DNA from: Medicago truncatula
Taxonomy: Eukaryota > Streptophyta > Magnoliopsida > Fabales > Fabaceae
Direction: 5' to 3'
Assembly: GCF_003473485.1 (NCBI RefSeq)
Contig: NC_053048.1
Span: forward strand, 51,457,755-51,521,754
Length of the DNA stretch: 64,000 nt
A program made the position numbers and the translations under genes. Shown piece by piece: positions 23,932-36,930 of the stretch (positions within the stretch are counted from its first letter, which is position 1; each line of letters starts with the position of its first letter). Below the pieces are notes generated by a model. That model was not told where the DNA came from, searched no databases, and worked only from the letters and a program-made list of their open reading frames with translations.

Positions 23932-24537
23932 AAAAAGATTATTATTTATTAGAGGGACAATAATTATGGTTCAACCGCTCTAGCTTATAAGAAAATCTTA
24001 TAACCATTCTTAAGAGAATTTAACCTTCATTTTTTATAGAGTTGAAGTTACAAAACCCTACAAAGATTTTTTTATCATGTGCAAATTTGAACATGTTAAG
24101 AAGTTTAAAATAGAAATTTTGTATTTGAACTTGCACATTTAATATTAAATATAAAACTTTTGAATTTATAATTATTGTTTTCAAAAAAAATTACTACTAT
24201 TAATTGTTTTAAAATGTGCAATATTGTACATTTTAGACAAACCATACAAAATATTACCCTTATCATTAAGCTGATATGTCTTGGACGAAGAAATTATTTG
24301 TTACAATAAGCACTTTTGAAGCATTTTGGTATTTTTAAATAGCAAAAGATGTATTACAAGAGGAGTAGAAAAGGTAACACCTAAATAGAGAATTGAGAAA
24401 GTTGTAATGCATATTATTTAATCATTTATAATTACACAATAGAGAAAGAGAAATGAGAAACTTACACACAATAGAACTAAAGGAATTACTAATAATCTTT
24501 GCTGATCTATTTTTATAGACTAGCTTGTTCTGTTTAA
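23932..24537. other. 3' flank of PME B
   Basis: AT-rich non-coding sequence that presumably includes the 3' UTR of PME B. Nothing else seen. Confidence 0.5.
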
Positions 24538-27463
24538 TTATATGATCAATCCACTCAAGTATGAAACACCAGTTTGAGGCAACCAACTATCCCCATCCAA
24601 AAAGTTATCCACTGTAAAATTAGCAGCATCAGTAGCATTAATAAGATGATAGCCAATCCAATTCACTCTCATACTAGTATTTGAACCAAGTCCTGTATTA
24701 TTATACTCTGCATAATATAATGTGCTTAATGCAAAATCCCCACTCCATTCACGCCAACCAGAAGGATTTATCAAACTTTCCATAAAACATTCCATATAAA
24801 CTGTCCTTGAGTACTCTTTCCATGGCCTACCAAGGTATGTTTTCACTGTACCAATCAACGGAGCCAAATCATCAGTAGCTTTTATAGTTGCATTATGTAT
24901 AGAAGTTCCTGTGTTTTGATTTGGATCCGTTCGGCCTTGAGCGGTTATAGCGTTGAATTGTCCACTGTTGGGAAGTCGGGGATATATGTTGCAAGATTGT
25001 AAAACAACAGCAGCATTTCCAAATATGAAGTCAACTGTTCCATAGATGTCACATTCGCGATAAAATTGCCTCATGGAATGTGTGTACAAAGTATCTTGAT
25101 AGCCTTCGAAGCTGCAGCTGTAGAAGGTGGACAAATCAGCTCCGTTTCTTACCGCGACTGCTTGGTGTTTGCTTGGTCCAGCCGTGTTGCGAAATGTCAT
25201 GTTAACCGCTAAGAATCCTTGTGCAACCACAGCTGCAAGTATATCATAAAGTGAGTGTAAGGATTATTCAAGCACATGTACAAAATTTATACAACAAATT
25301 CAAACTACACATTATACCAATAAATACACTATGGCTATGTTTAGATGGATGATTTTGTAAGGGAGTAATCTAGATTCTAGATGGATGATTTTGTAAAGGA
25401 GTAAAGAAAAATGACTTATTTTTCCTTTCTAAATTATGAAAGCGATACAGATATTTCTGAAGAATGGATCAAGTGTGATTGAATTTAGGCTAGCTTAGAG
25501 AAACGTTGTACCAATATAAAAGTTGTATGCATGAACTACCAAATATCCCTTATTAAAAAACCTACTAAATATCGACCAAGAGATGATCATATATACTTGA
25601 ATTTGATCAAATAGAAAATCACAGTAAAATAGTATTAAAACAAGCACGATTAAAAATATACTCTCTCTGGTCGGTCATGGTCAATAATTACAAAAATAAC
25701 ATAGACTAAGAAGTTTATTTGATGATACATAAAAAAAATGTTTATTTGATATTATATATTTGAAATGTTATTTCATATATATACATCTCTATCATTAATA
25801 TTTTATATTCAACTGTTCTATGTCTCGAATGTGATTGATAAAACAATATATGTCATTGTTCAAAAGAGTAGTCAAACTTTCAAAGTCTTGTTTAACGGAA
25901 AACACGAGAGGGTAGATGTGAAGTTTGAGTAATCTTACACATTAGTTGTCATGATGTTTTTTTGACAAAATTAGTTGTCATGATGCTGTTGTCGGCGGAA
26001 AAGAGCATTTCCCTATTTTATATTAACTATATAAGTTTTTAGTATTTCATTTTTTAGGAAAAGTTTTTAGCATTATATATCTTGCATTTAATAGAATTAT
26101 ATATTTTTTTTAGCAATTAATGCACTCTCAAATGACTTTATTTTTTATCTTATAATACGGGTCATGTATTTTATTATTTGTCAATAACCACATAATAAAA
26201 AATACATGTGATAAATTAATTTTCATGCATGCTATAAGTAAGGAATAATTCATGTTTACGTAAAGTGGTTTATTAGAATCAATTAGTCAAGATAGTAATA
26301 CTAGTTTTTAAAAAACTCAACGTGACTTTTGATGCTAGCTAGCTTTTGATTGGTTTAACTCTAAGCGTACTCATGCATACGTGTTGCTTGTAATATTAAT
26401 GACATCAATCAAATATCGTATACTTGACTTGAGTATAACTAAATTAACAAATATTTTGCTTACCAAATGTTGCTGAATTGAACGTTGTAGAACCATCAAT
26501 AACATTATGATCACCAGTGATAATCGTTCGATTAATCCCATCTCCAACCATCATCAAGTACTTCTTGTTTTTGGGTATAGATACATACTCTTGATAAATA
26601 CCCTCGGTAACAAAAATCAGAAAGTAACCACTACTAGCAACCGTGTTATTTGGTGCAACGTTTATAGCATCATTAATTGTTGTAAAATTTCCACTTCCAT
26701 CTTGATTAACAATCACAATTTCACTTACAGTAACACTTTCATCAATTGTTTGAAGTAACTTTCGCCCATGTCGATTTCTAGCTGAATCATAAATAGCACG
26801 CACTTTATCTGACATTTTGAAAGGTAAATGACCGTTGTGAAAATTCAAATGTCTTCCATTTTGTGGCCATGATGTTTGTTTTTTCTTGTCACCAACCCAA
26901 CCCTTTAAAAATAGAGCAAGGGACACACTATGAATCTTTGTATCATCGGAAATTGTTGATGAAAAATCATTAATCACCGTTTGATCAGAAGATGCAGTAA
27001 CTAAACCATCTAAACAAGTTTGTTGGTTTGTTAAAACAGCACTAAGCAAGGTTTGTAATTCTTCGCCTTGAGAAATGGGAAGAACATTGCTAGTTTTATT
27101 AGCAGTTTGATGAGTGTTTGATAAGAATTCGAAATTTTGTTGGGCTAGAAATTGACAATCTTTAAGAGCTGAAATTGTTGGTTGTGACAAAGATGATTTA
27201 TCTTGAAGATACGAAAGTACTAAGTTTAAGAATTTGCGGGATTGGGATAAGGATTTTCGGATGGAGAAACGACCATAGTCAATTACGGTGCCGTTTTGGT
27301 TAGCAAGTAGAGTTTTGCAAAAGGGAGGGTTTACGGTGGACTCGCAGATTGTTTGTGGTGGGACCTTAGAATTATCAGCTAGGGATGATGATGGTAATGA
27401 TGCCAAGATGGAAAGTGAAAGAGAAAAGCAGAGTGTAAGAATGAAAAAGTTATGGAAAGCCAT
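24538..27463 (-). CDS. Type-II pectin methylesterase with PMEI pro-region (PME B)
   Basis: Second minus-strand PME paralogue, 564 aa. Exons 27463-26464 and 25232-24538 join at TTTG|GTAAGC and TTGCAG|CTG, phase 1, with a 1231-bp intron. Start ATG at 27463. Signal peptide 1-29 (ending SSSLAD); PMEI-like pro-domain with C40, C49, C103, C150; processing motif GRKLL at 233-237; PME domain from about 252. Catalytic set complete: Q357, Q379, D380 (QDTLY), D401 (DFIFGN), R469 (LGRPW). The second exon is exactly 695 bp, as in PME A and PME D. Expected to act in the cell wall on methylated homogalacturonan. No defects seen. Confidence 0.95.
25233..26463 (-). other. Intron of PME B
   Basis: 1231-bp phase-1 intron at the same codon position as in PME A and C. 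AT-rich. No complete element recognised. Confidence 0.85.
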
Positions 27464-27528
27464 TTTTTGTAAATATGAAGAAATTAAATTAGGAGTTGTT
27501 TTGTACTTAGTGAGAAGGATTATGGGTG

Positions 27529-27536
27529 TTAATATA
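27529..27536 (-). promoter_or_regulatory. Probable TATA box of PME B
   Basis: TATATTAA on the minus strand, 66 bp from the ATG, preceded by CCTCTCGCC. It parallels the PME A promoter core. Confidence 0.5.
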
Positions 27537-27835
27537 GGCGAGAGGAAGATTAGATCTTAAGAATACTAGTGATGATAATCTAAGATTGAATTTGAAGGCA
27601 ATGCATGTTAAAAATGTCAACTAAAAGGAATCTATATATGCATTTACTTGATTTTGATTTCGTGGCATGATCACCATGCATGGAGGCAAGCAATTGAATG
27701 GCCACCAACCAGACATTATAATATATTTGATTGAAATAGTATTGAAGATTCATTGAGTTTAGTTTTTGAAGATCCGTGGACTTCACTTTATGAATGCCTG
27801 ACTGCAAATAAAAACACACTTGTCCATTACTTTAT

Positions 27836-28573
27836 TGTTTAAATATCATAATCGTCTCTGTATTTTTTTTTTTTTTGAAATACAACCCTACAAAAAAAAA
27901 TTGTTTGAAAAAGGTCTCTGATCCCATTTTATGTCTGATTTAGCATGCTATTCGCTGACGTGGCAGTAACTGACTGTGCAGTTTTTGTCACGTGGAGCTG
28001 ACGTGGCAGTCCACCTAATTAAAAAAAATAAAATTATGAAAATTATTTTTTTAAATTTAAAAAATCTGAAAATAAATGTAAAAATTATAAAAAATTTCAA
28101 AAAAAAAAAACGAAAATACTTTTCGGAAAAAAAAAACTTTGAAAATTAAAAATTCTCGAAAACTTAATTTTGTGACAAAAAACTGTTAATTTTAATTTTT
28201 AAAAAAAATCATTTTTTTTCAGAATATATAATATTAAAAAATAATAATTTTATTTTGAAAATTATACAAAAAAAATCAGAAAATCATTTTAATATTTTAA
28301 AATTTATTTTCAGAATTTTTATATTATTTTTTAAATTTATTTTCATATTTTTTAGTTTTTAAAACAATATTCAGAATTTTAAAAATATTTTTTAAAATTT
28401 AATATTATGTGGCACGCCACGTGGTAAAAGTTGCACAGTCAGCAACTGCCGTGTGGCCAAAACCATGCCAAATTAGCTGAATAGTGGGGCCAGGGACCTT
28501 TTTCAAACAATTTTTTTTTACAGGGATGTTTTCAAATTTTGTTTTTTACAGGGACGATTATCATATTTAAGCC
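27836..28573. mobile_element. Foldback MITE, Mutator-type, diverged
   Basis: Left end (TTTAAATATCATAATCGTC) and inverted right end (GGCTTAAATATGATAATCGTC, one over the shared core) pair, and both arms carry TGTTTGAAAAAGGTC(T/C)CTG-like blocks and ACGTGGC motifs. The flanks TTACTTTAT and TAACTTTTT agree at 7 of 9 positions. The core is extremely AT-rich. Confidence 0.7.
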
Positions 28574-30285
28574 TAACTTTTTAAATATGAGGCCTTTGAT
28601 ATAACATCATCTCCAAATTTTAAGATTGTCCTAGTGGTTGACTTGTGATCTTGGAGTCTACTTCTTTCAAGGTGTTAGAATCGATGCTTTAAATGGATTC
28701 TAGGATCGGATAGCAATTTTTTTTTAAAAAAAAATCGAATTTCCACACAAACAAAATTTGTTTCCTACGTACATATTATATCATTTAATGCATGAGAAAT
28801 TTTGTAAAAAATAACACATACTACTTTTACAAGATTTATCGTTATGATCACTTTTTTTTTTTTTTTTTTATTGTTATGCTAACAAATGTCCTTGGTGCAC
28901 AAAGGGCACTTGTTGAAAGAAAAAAAAAACAAATATAGTAGATTTGTTAGATTCAACAATATTTTAGCTTTTAAAAAATCAAATTTATTATTTTTTACAA
29001 TTTTTCAATACAATATTACTATTTATATCCTCTTAACCAATGCACTAAGGGCTTTCTTTACCATTTCCCCCCTTTTTTAAAGGAGTTACAATCACCTTTT
29101 AACATCTATGAAATTTATAGAAGGTTTAGAAGATCTACAACAAAGATACATATTTTTAAGCATTTTAATGAGTTTCACTTTAACACATCTCTTATTTCTA
29201 AATATTTTTCTTTATAATAATACATAATAAACATTCGATCACTTCAACTCAACACATCTAAAAAAAAGTTTTAATTAAGTTCAAATAATAATTTTATATC
29301 ATTATATTTTAATATTAAAAAATGTGGCTCCCTAAAATGAGAGAGGGGGACTTTAATAGAGCACATCTTCTCAATAGGCACTCTTTGTTTTTCTTCTCCA
29401 ATGAAACCTAGTAAGTACTTAATCTTTTGATGTTAAGACTCCATGTTGGAGATGGTCTTATAATAAAAGACAGAAGGACTACCCAATAATATTTTTCTTT
29501 ATGTAGGCATGGCAATCAACCATGAGAAATACTACCCAATCAACCATGAGAAATGCTACCCAAAATATTATCCTTCTTGAGAAATAGCATTTTTTTGTAT
29601 TAATACATAAGAAGCACTTAATTCATCTAACCCCAGTATCTTAAAAAAAAATTAAACAGATCTTAAAAATAATCACACATCCTTATATTTTTAATATAAA
29701 TTAGATTCACAATAATTGTGTGTAATTTTTTTATAGTCTCGAGTGTCTTATGGTTAAAGTTATGGGGGAGATATAGTCCACACGGTTTGGTCTGGATGTT
29801 GTTGTGAGCCATAATAGCTAGTTAGAATATATGTTCCATATGTTTTTCTTTTATCTTATATTGTGCTGTACTTGTACTCGAATTCAAATTCGAATTCAAA
29901 TACCTCATGTATTTCTTTTCTATATTTTGTTGTACACACACTAAAAAAAGGTGTTTGTGTGTACAGAATCTATAGATTAACTGCAATTTGCATTCAAATT
30001 GTCAACATTGATAACATGGGATTCTTAAGTTAGTCAGTATGGTTGAATAAAAATATAAAAACTACCTTCACTTATATCATTATTTACTGAATTATTAAAA
30101 ATCTCTCTAACCATGTGTAAAAGAACCACTAGTAATTAGAAAACACTGTTTATTTTGTTACCGACAGTATTGCCTATAAACTCGCTATAAACTCCAACCC
30201 CCAATTGCATGCATTGTGTATATTGACCAAATCCTCTGTGACAGCTTTTGGTCTTTCAAATACCTCGTGGTATGTGAATTATATA
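28574..30285. other. Intergenic, AT-rich, repeat scraps
   Basis: No gene. A possible SINE-like head (GTCCTAGTGGTTGACTTGTG) lies near 28627, and a decayed foldback of the GTTAAC style may span about 28878-29050. Neither boundary is firm. Confidence 0.4.
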
Positions 30286-30533
30286 ATCCCTCCGTCCCTA
30301 CCCAGTTGACAATATACATTATTGACTTGACATACTTTGACCATACTTTTCTACTAATTCACAAAGATAAATAATATCATGTAAGATGTTGTTGGATTCG
30401 TCTCGATGAGTATTTTTAAAATATTAAATTTTTATTTTTTTTTAAGTAGAGAATTGAAGATATCAAAGATAAAACATATGCATTGGTATGTGTGTCAGAG
30501 TCAACTAGGTCACTTATTTAGGGACGGAGGAAG
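30286..30533. mobile_element. Stowaway-like MITE, third subfamily
   Basis: Ends ATCCCTCCGTCCCTA and (inverted) CTTCCTCCGTCCCTAAATAA, with TA at 30284-30285 and 30534-30535. Subterminal (C)AGTTGAC / AGTTGACTCTGAC pair across the element. Confidence 0.75.
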
Positions 30534-30683
30534 TATTGTAGTAAAGTCTTCTAGCTATAAATTGAACAATTCTTGCAACTATACACATATAATACGTGAT
30601 CCAGAAGGGTAAAAAAGCGACAAAGAGTAATGCAGTTTGGTTGTTCAGTCAAGAAAGTTTATTAGAAAACTCTTCAAATACTA

Positions 30684-30957
30684 CTACTCCGTTCCTTTTT
30701 AAATGGTTGCATTTTGACATTTTACACAAACCAAGACAATCAACAATTGATACTATTTTTTATGCAATAAGCTATATTTTTACTATAATGACCTTATTCA
30801 TTTAATATCTCATTTCATATATTTCTCTCTTCACAATAAATAACTAAGGATAATATTGATAAAATAACATTTAATGTTGCATTGAACTTTAAAAGTGACG
30901 GTTAAATAAGAACAAATTTTTTCTTCAAAAGAGACACTTAAAAAGGAACGGAGGGAG
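30684..30957. mobile_element. Stowaway-like MITE, fourth subfamily
   Basis: Ends CTACTCCGTTCCTTTTTAA and (inverted) CTCCCTCCGTTCCTTTTTAA, TA-flanked at 30682-30683 and 30958-30959. Non-coding. Confidence 0.8.
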
Positions 30958-31445
30958 TATATATTAAAGAACTCAGGACTGCACTGCCATATTTGCCAAC
31001 AAGGAGAAGCATAATTTCGGTCAAAGTTTTTGCACCCTACCCTAGTAGGATAATTTCCTAATTAAATATAAATGTGATATAACGTGTGTTAGAAAATTTT
31101 TAAACAGTTGCAGTTATTTTACTATCAACACTAAACTAGAAAATACAATTTAATTGTTACACTCTAACAAATCCTTTTTTTGACAAATTCCAGTGACAGC
31201 TCTTAGCCACGAAATACCTCGGGTTAGAAGTCCACTTCCTTTATAGTTTTTTAAATATATAATTTCAATTTTTTAAAAGAAACTGAGTAACAAAATAATT
31301 ATGTTATATATTTCTTTTCTTTTTTTTAAATCTGTTATATTATATATGTTTTTTTAAGGTTAAATATGTTTTTGGTCCTTATAAATATAAAAAAAAATTG
31401 TTTTAGTCCCTCTAACAAATTTCTTCCACTTTTATTCCCTAAAAA

Positions 31446-32015
31446 AGTTGTCTTCGAGTCCGACTCCGCTACTCTACTGCAAACGTTATCGTCTCCGGGT
31501 CATGGTGATTCGGAATTTTATGCTATATATTGTTTCTAGTACTCCCTCCGTCCCAAATTGTATGTCACTTTAGAAAAAATATTTGTCCCAAATTGTATGT
31601 CGCTTTACAATACCAATGAAAAATTAATGTTACTTTTTCTATTATATCCTTAACTATTTATTACTCTCTCTTCTTTCAATTCCTTCATTTATCTTTCTCA
31701 TATCATTTATTGAGGACAATTTTGTAAAACAACTCATAATATCTCTTTCCCACACAATATTAATTACATTTCTTAATATGTGTGAAATGCCCAAAACGTC
31801 ATACAATTTGGGACGGAGGGAGTATTATTTACCAGTTATCTTTACATTTCAACTTCGAGGTGAAGTTTGTTAGGAGACAAGCGAACATGGTTGCTCATAC
31901 TTTAGCTAGGGCGGCCTGTTCTTGGGCTAGTCACCATATTTTTTATTCTTATCCATCTTGTATTGAACATGGGTTGATTAATGATAATAGTTAACTTTGC
32001 TTTGGTAAAAAAAAA
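31446..32015 (+). pseudogene. 5'-truncated LINE/RNase H-like fragment with poly(A), split by a MITE
   Basis: Before the MITE, 31446-31541 reads VVFESDSATLLQTL...GDSEFYAIYCF. After it, 31831-31994 reads YQLSLHFNFEVKFVRRQANM, then VAHTLARAACSW, and ends at a stop. This is the C-terminal half of the RNase H-like (RVT_3) domain found at the end of plant L1-type LINEs and in many stand-alone copies. A 3' tail TTTGCTTTGGTAAAAAAAAA follows the stop, typical of target-primed retrotransposition. The two halves are out of frame with each other even after removing the MITE. Upstream LINE sequence is missing. Confidence 0.75.
31542..31822. mobile_element. Stowaway-like MITE inside the LINE fragment
   Basis: Ends CTCCCTCCGTCCCAAATTG, TA-flanked at 31540-31541 and 31823-31824. 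Highly similar to the 2758-3028 element over its whole length. Confidence 0.92.
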
Positions 32016-32425
32016 GGTTCAATCTTCATATTTAATTTGGTCCTTACTTTTAAGTCAACTTATATGTAGCCTTCATATTTTTGAATGAAATTTTTTAGGA
32101 ATGTTAAGAATATTATAAGTATCACTTTAAAAAAAATTAGAATTGAAAAAAAAACGTGTTAAATATAAATTTTTAAGTGACAAAAACATAAAAAATTCAT
32201 ATTTAATTCATGTTTAGTTAAAAAATTCTATTTTTTTGAAAAAATTCTTATAATATTCTTAAAGAGTTCATTCAAAAACCCGAAGGCTACACATGAGTTA
32301 CTTAAATGTAGGGACCAAAATAAAAAGATTGAGAATTTTTTAGGGACTAAAGTGAAAGAAAATTTTAGACATACTAAAACTAAAAATTTGTTATATTTAT
32401 AGGGAACAAATAAATATATTTAACT

Positions 32426-33433
32426 CTCTTTTTATACAAAAGTTCTGATATATATGTTAGCTAACTTAAATTAAGTTTCTATTTTTACAATTTCAAATAT
32501 TAACTATTTAAAAATATTCTAATTTCAATTGATTTAATTTTTTTTAGATTATATAAAATACCAAAGCTATACATATTTTTTAAAATTAATTATTAGTATA
32601 TATATTTATATTTTATTAGGTTTCAATTTTTATACTTTCAAAATTAATTTTTATAAGGGAAATGAGTAAATTAAAATTTTATCATATCGTGTTGAGTTCT
32701 AGCTCAACTTGTATTCAATATACACATTTCAACTAGAGAGACAATATATGTCTAAGTTTCAGGATTAATTTATCAACGTTGAATAATATTATGTCTCTCT
32801 AATCCTAACCCCTAAACTTTAATGTTAAATTTATATTTTAAAATTATAAAATTTTAAGTTAAATATGAACATTTTATCACCGGATCTAATTCAAATAATT
32901 CGTGTATAGTTTTTTGAAGAAAAATAATTTGTGTATATGTATGTGAGTATTTTTTTTAAGGAAGTATGTGAGTATTGTAAACTCTAAATATCGAAGTTTA
33001 TTTCTACTCGTGAAAAAAAATGTAACAATTTATAAACATATTATTCACATGGAGATCAAATCTCCTGGTTATTTATTTTTTTTACAAAAATAAACGATAT
33101 TCATTCATTCAAATTGATAGAGTACATCGATATAATATAAATCCAAATTTGCTAAAAACAAAAAGGATGAACATGTGAATAAACTCACATCATCCATGTT
33201 AATATATAGCATAAAACGGCAAAGTACATATGCCTACAAATATGACTATATTAATGTCTCCGGAATACTCATGTCTCCGGATCTGCAACGTTGACGACAC
33301 CAAAGTCATTGTCATTGATCGGATCTGCACTTGCTCAAAGCTAATATTTCAACCTGAATCATAAAAATAAGAAATTAAAATTTAATCATAAGAGATGCTA
33401 TCTTTTTTTTTCATCATTTGAAAAAAATGATGT
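32426..33433. other. Intergenic, AT-rich, nothing recognised
   Basis: No open frame with protein similarity and no clear repeat ends. Confidence 0.5.
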
Positions 33434-33585
33434 TGTTAACGAGTACCCCCAGACACTCTTTAAGTATGCTAAATAAAGTAATTTTTCTTTCAAAATTTAA
33501 AAGTTTTCAATGCATTGATAATATAAACTTTTATTATAATTTACCATTTAAGGTCCTTAACAAGTGCCCGAAGTACTAGTTAACA
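33434..33585. mobile_element. Small foldback MITE, GTTAAC-terminus family
   Basis: Ends TGTTAACGAGTACCCC and (inverted) TGTTAACTAGTACTTCGG around an AT-rich core of about 150 bp. Closest to 2591-2741. Confidence 0.65.
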
Positions 33586-33780
33586 TTTTTTATAAAAAAA
33601 ATAGTACTACTCTTTTATAGAATTCTAGAAGATAAAAGCGTTTGTTTCAAAAAAGAAAAAGAAGATAAAAGCGTGCTTCTCTCAAATTCGATCCTTCCCA
33701 ATATAAATTTTGGTGGACTTTGGCTTGTTAAAAAAAATTGGTGGGCTAGTTTGATATTTTACTAAACTTTACGATAAGTA

Positions 33781-34165
33781 GGCTTTAATATGGAAATGGT
33801 CCCTGCAAATATCTGACGTTTTGGTTTTAGTCCCTATAAAAATATTTTTTTTGATTTTAATCCCTGCAAATATAGAATATTTGGTTTTAGTCCTTGATAT
33901 TTTGTTTTAATCCTTGTAAAATCATTTCATATTGAAATTAGTCCCTATAATATTCATTTTAGTCCTCATTTTGAGAGACCAAAATCAAATATTCTATTAC
34001 AAGGACCAAATCCAATATGAATCAATTTTACAAGGACTAAAACAAAATACCAATGACCAAAACCAAAATTTTTATATTTGCAGGGACTAAAACCAAAAAA
34101 ATATTTTTACAGGGACTAAAACCAAAATGTTAAATATTTGCGGGGACTATTTTCACATTTAAGCC
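33781..34165. mobile_element. Foldback MITE with GGTCCCTGCAAATAT termini
   Basis: Ends GGCTTTAATATGGAAATGG and (inverted) GGCTTAAATGTGAAAATAG. Arms contain repeated 'TTTTGGTTTTAGTCCCT' units in opposite orientation. Flanks CGATAAGTA and TAATAAATA match at only 6 of 9 positions. Related in style to 59271-59605. Confidence 0.75.
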
Positions 34166-35745
34166 TAATAAATAATATCCATGATGATAAAAGATATTTT
34201 ATAATTTTTTTTGGAAATAAATGGGATAGTGTGTGTGTACACATATATCAGCATCAATGTCATTTTTTCTTTTTACCAAGACAATGTCGGTGTTTTTTAA
34301 AGTAGCGTTAATGTTGATAACATAAATTACACCAAACAATTAACTAAGTTGTTAATAAATTACACCAAACACACACTATTTAAGAAGAACCTTAGATTGA
34401 TTCTTTGATGACTAATCTTTTATTAAACTTTGCTTAACTCTCATCGAAACGTTGCTAAGCTTTGTTAGAGCATCTATAATGGAGACCTTCACATTTAAAG
34501 TTTTAAACGGGTCCCACATGGACACATCATTTTTTTATTATTTTTTAATAATAGTATCTAATACGTACCAACCACTCGAATGGAGATCCTCTATGAAAAT
34601 GTCTAAATGAGTCCCACCCATAACTATTTATTAATGAAAAGCAATAAAAAATAATTCAAATAATAATTATTTTATTGAAAAGTGGTGTGGGATCCACTTA
34701 AGACTGGGGGTCTTAAGTTAGACCTTGGGTCTTAAGAGACCCCTATTTTTTTCTCCACATTGGAGATACCTATTAGATACCGGATCTTAAATGATAAAGA
34801 CTCTACTAAGTTAAAAAAAAAAAAAAAAAAAACTATGAGATAGAGAGAAAGATTAGCCCCTTTTTGTTTCCTAGAGATTCAGCTAAATCTACACAAACAC
34901 AAACAAAAAAAAAAGGTACACGTGGCAAGAGGTAACAATGCCGCAAACATATTAATAGCCGCTCAAACAACTGAAATCCCATATCAAATCAGCTCAAAAT
35001 CACGACAAATAAAGACACCAGCATCCTCAGATCAATCTTATCCTCCTTGCTTTCTCGGTTTCCCTCCATTCCTTATCCAATTGCCAGACTTGTAATCGGT
35101 TCGGTCGTGCAAAAACTTACATGAATCGTTGTATGCCACAATATCCAGTCTCCTTGAAGTCTTTGCATAGGTCGGGTTGATAATCGATTCTTGATGAAAC
35201 TCTAATATGAGTTGAAGGTCGGAGAGGACCGTGTGTCAACCCACCGGTTCCCTCGAGACTCGTTTCAGTCTCCAAAATTGGCGAGCCCAGTTTTTTATTT
35301 AATAATAATAATAATTCATTTCATATATTCTATTTTCTTTTTCTATTTATGAAATTTAATGTCTACAAAAAATACAATCTTACCCTTCTTAATATTTTGA
35401 CACATCAGTAAAATTATATCCTTTTGTTTCAACCTCCCCTTATTTTTTTTCTCTTTTAAAACAAATTAAAACGAACTCACTCGATAAAACACACTAACTT
35501 TATCTTTTTGGGACTTTTTCAGACAAACATACAATTCCCCCATTAAAAAAAAAAATCTAATTCAACACCATAAAATCACTTATTTGAAACTTGAGTCATA
35601 ACCTAATTTGGAGGAAAAAAAAATCCTCAGAATACATCATTATGGAGAGAGTAATACATAATTAAAGATATAATAGAAAAAGTAATATTAATTATTCATT
35701 GATATTATAATTGATTTTAGGATAATATTTTTCTCAAAGCGACTT
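34166..35745. other. Intergenic, no gene recognised
   Basis: AT-rich apart from a GC-richer patch at about 35080-35290 (TCGGTTCGGTCGTGC, CCACCGGTTCCCTCGAGAC) that I could not assign. It may be a gene or retroelement scrap. Confidence 0.4.
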
Positions 35746-36930
35746 ATAATTTAGGTCAGAGGGAGTAATAATTTTTTAATTAAAAACTAACAAATTCACT
35801 AATAGATCATATACTTATATATTATCCATCGAAACTGATGTTAAAATCGTGATTTTGAAAGATATGGGTTGAGTCCTTACTCCTTGTCAACATGACAAAT
35901 GGCTCACATACATATTCCATTTGAAACAAGGGTAAAACTTTTTTCAGCACAACCTCAAATCAAAATAATTTGGACTGGCACACATATGTGACAAAAAGTA
36001 ATCTATAATATATATAAAGAAAATTATCTCTTTCAGAATTTTTGGGCTGAATTTTTCTTTTCAAAAATACCCTTAATTTTCAATACAAACAAGAATCCCA
36101 GAAAAATTCCAGAAGAAAATGATGAAAACCTAATGTTTTGGAATTTAAACTAACGGAAAGGACCAAAATGTGTAACGGAGAGAAGTTAAGGGATCAAAAT
36201 AAATTGAATATTAATTAAAGGACCAAAGCGATAATACTTAAATAGTTAAAGGACCAAAAATGCAATTTAGCCAGAATTTTTTCAGAAAAAAATGCAATTC
36301 AGGACAAATATTTTTAATTTTTCAGAATTTTTAATTTAGGTTAAAGGGAGTAATAATTTTTTAATTAAAAAAACTAACAAATTCACTAATAGATCATATA
36401 CTTATAGATTATCCATCGAAACTGATGTTAAAATCATGATTTTGAAAGATATGGGTTCAGTCCTTACTCCTTGTCAACTTGACAAATGGCTCACATACAT
36501 ATTCCATTTGAAACAAGGGTAAAACTTTTTTCAGCACAACCTCAAATCAAAATAATTTGGACCGGCACACATTTGTGACAAAAAGTAATCTATACTATAT
36601 AAAGAAAACCATCTCTTTCAGCATTTTTGGGCTGAATTTTTCTTTTCAAAAATACTCTTAATTTTCAATACAAATAACACATGTAACAACAAGAATCCCA
36701 AAAAAATTCCAGAAGAAAATGAAGAAAATCTAACGTTTTGGAATTTAAACTAACAGAAAGGACCAAAATATGTAACAGAGAGAAATTAAGGGACCAAAAT
36801 AAATTAAATATTAATTAAAGGACCAAAGCGATACTACCTAAATAGTTAAAGGACCAAAAATGCAATTTAGCCAGAATTTTTTCAGAAAAAAATGCAATTC
36901 AGGAAAAATATTTTTAATTTTTCAGAATTT
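35746..36930. repeat. Direct tandem duplication, about 585-bp unit x2
   Basis: Copy 1 begins around 35746 and copy 2 around 36331 (GGGAGTAATAATTTTTTAATT at 35761 and 36346). Shared blocks include ATAGATCATATACTTATA, TTGTCAACATGACAAATGG / TTGTCAACTTGACAAATGG and AAAGGACCAAAAATGCAAT. The copies have many point differences and small indels, so the duplication is not very recent. Confidence 0.88.

Larger units (their letters stand above)
31358..32425. mobile_element. Foldback MITE (GGTTAAATATG termini) split by a LINE fragment
   Basis: Left arm from 31358 (GGTTAAATATGTTTTTGGTCC, first part) pairs with the right arm ending 32425. Inner arm parts (CAATCTTCATATTTAATTTGG near 32018 against 32320-32340; GTAGCCTTCATATTTTTGAATG against 32266-32290) continue the pairing beyond the inserted block 31446-32015. 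The flanks match at only 6 of 9 positions, so the target duplication is eroded. Confidence 0.7.
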
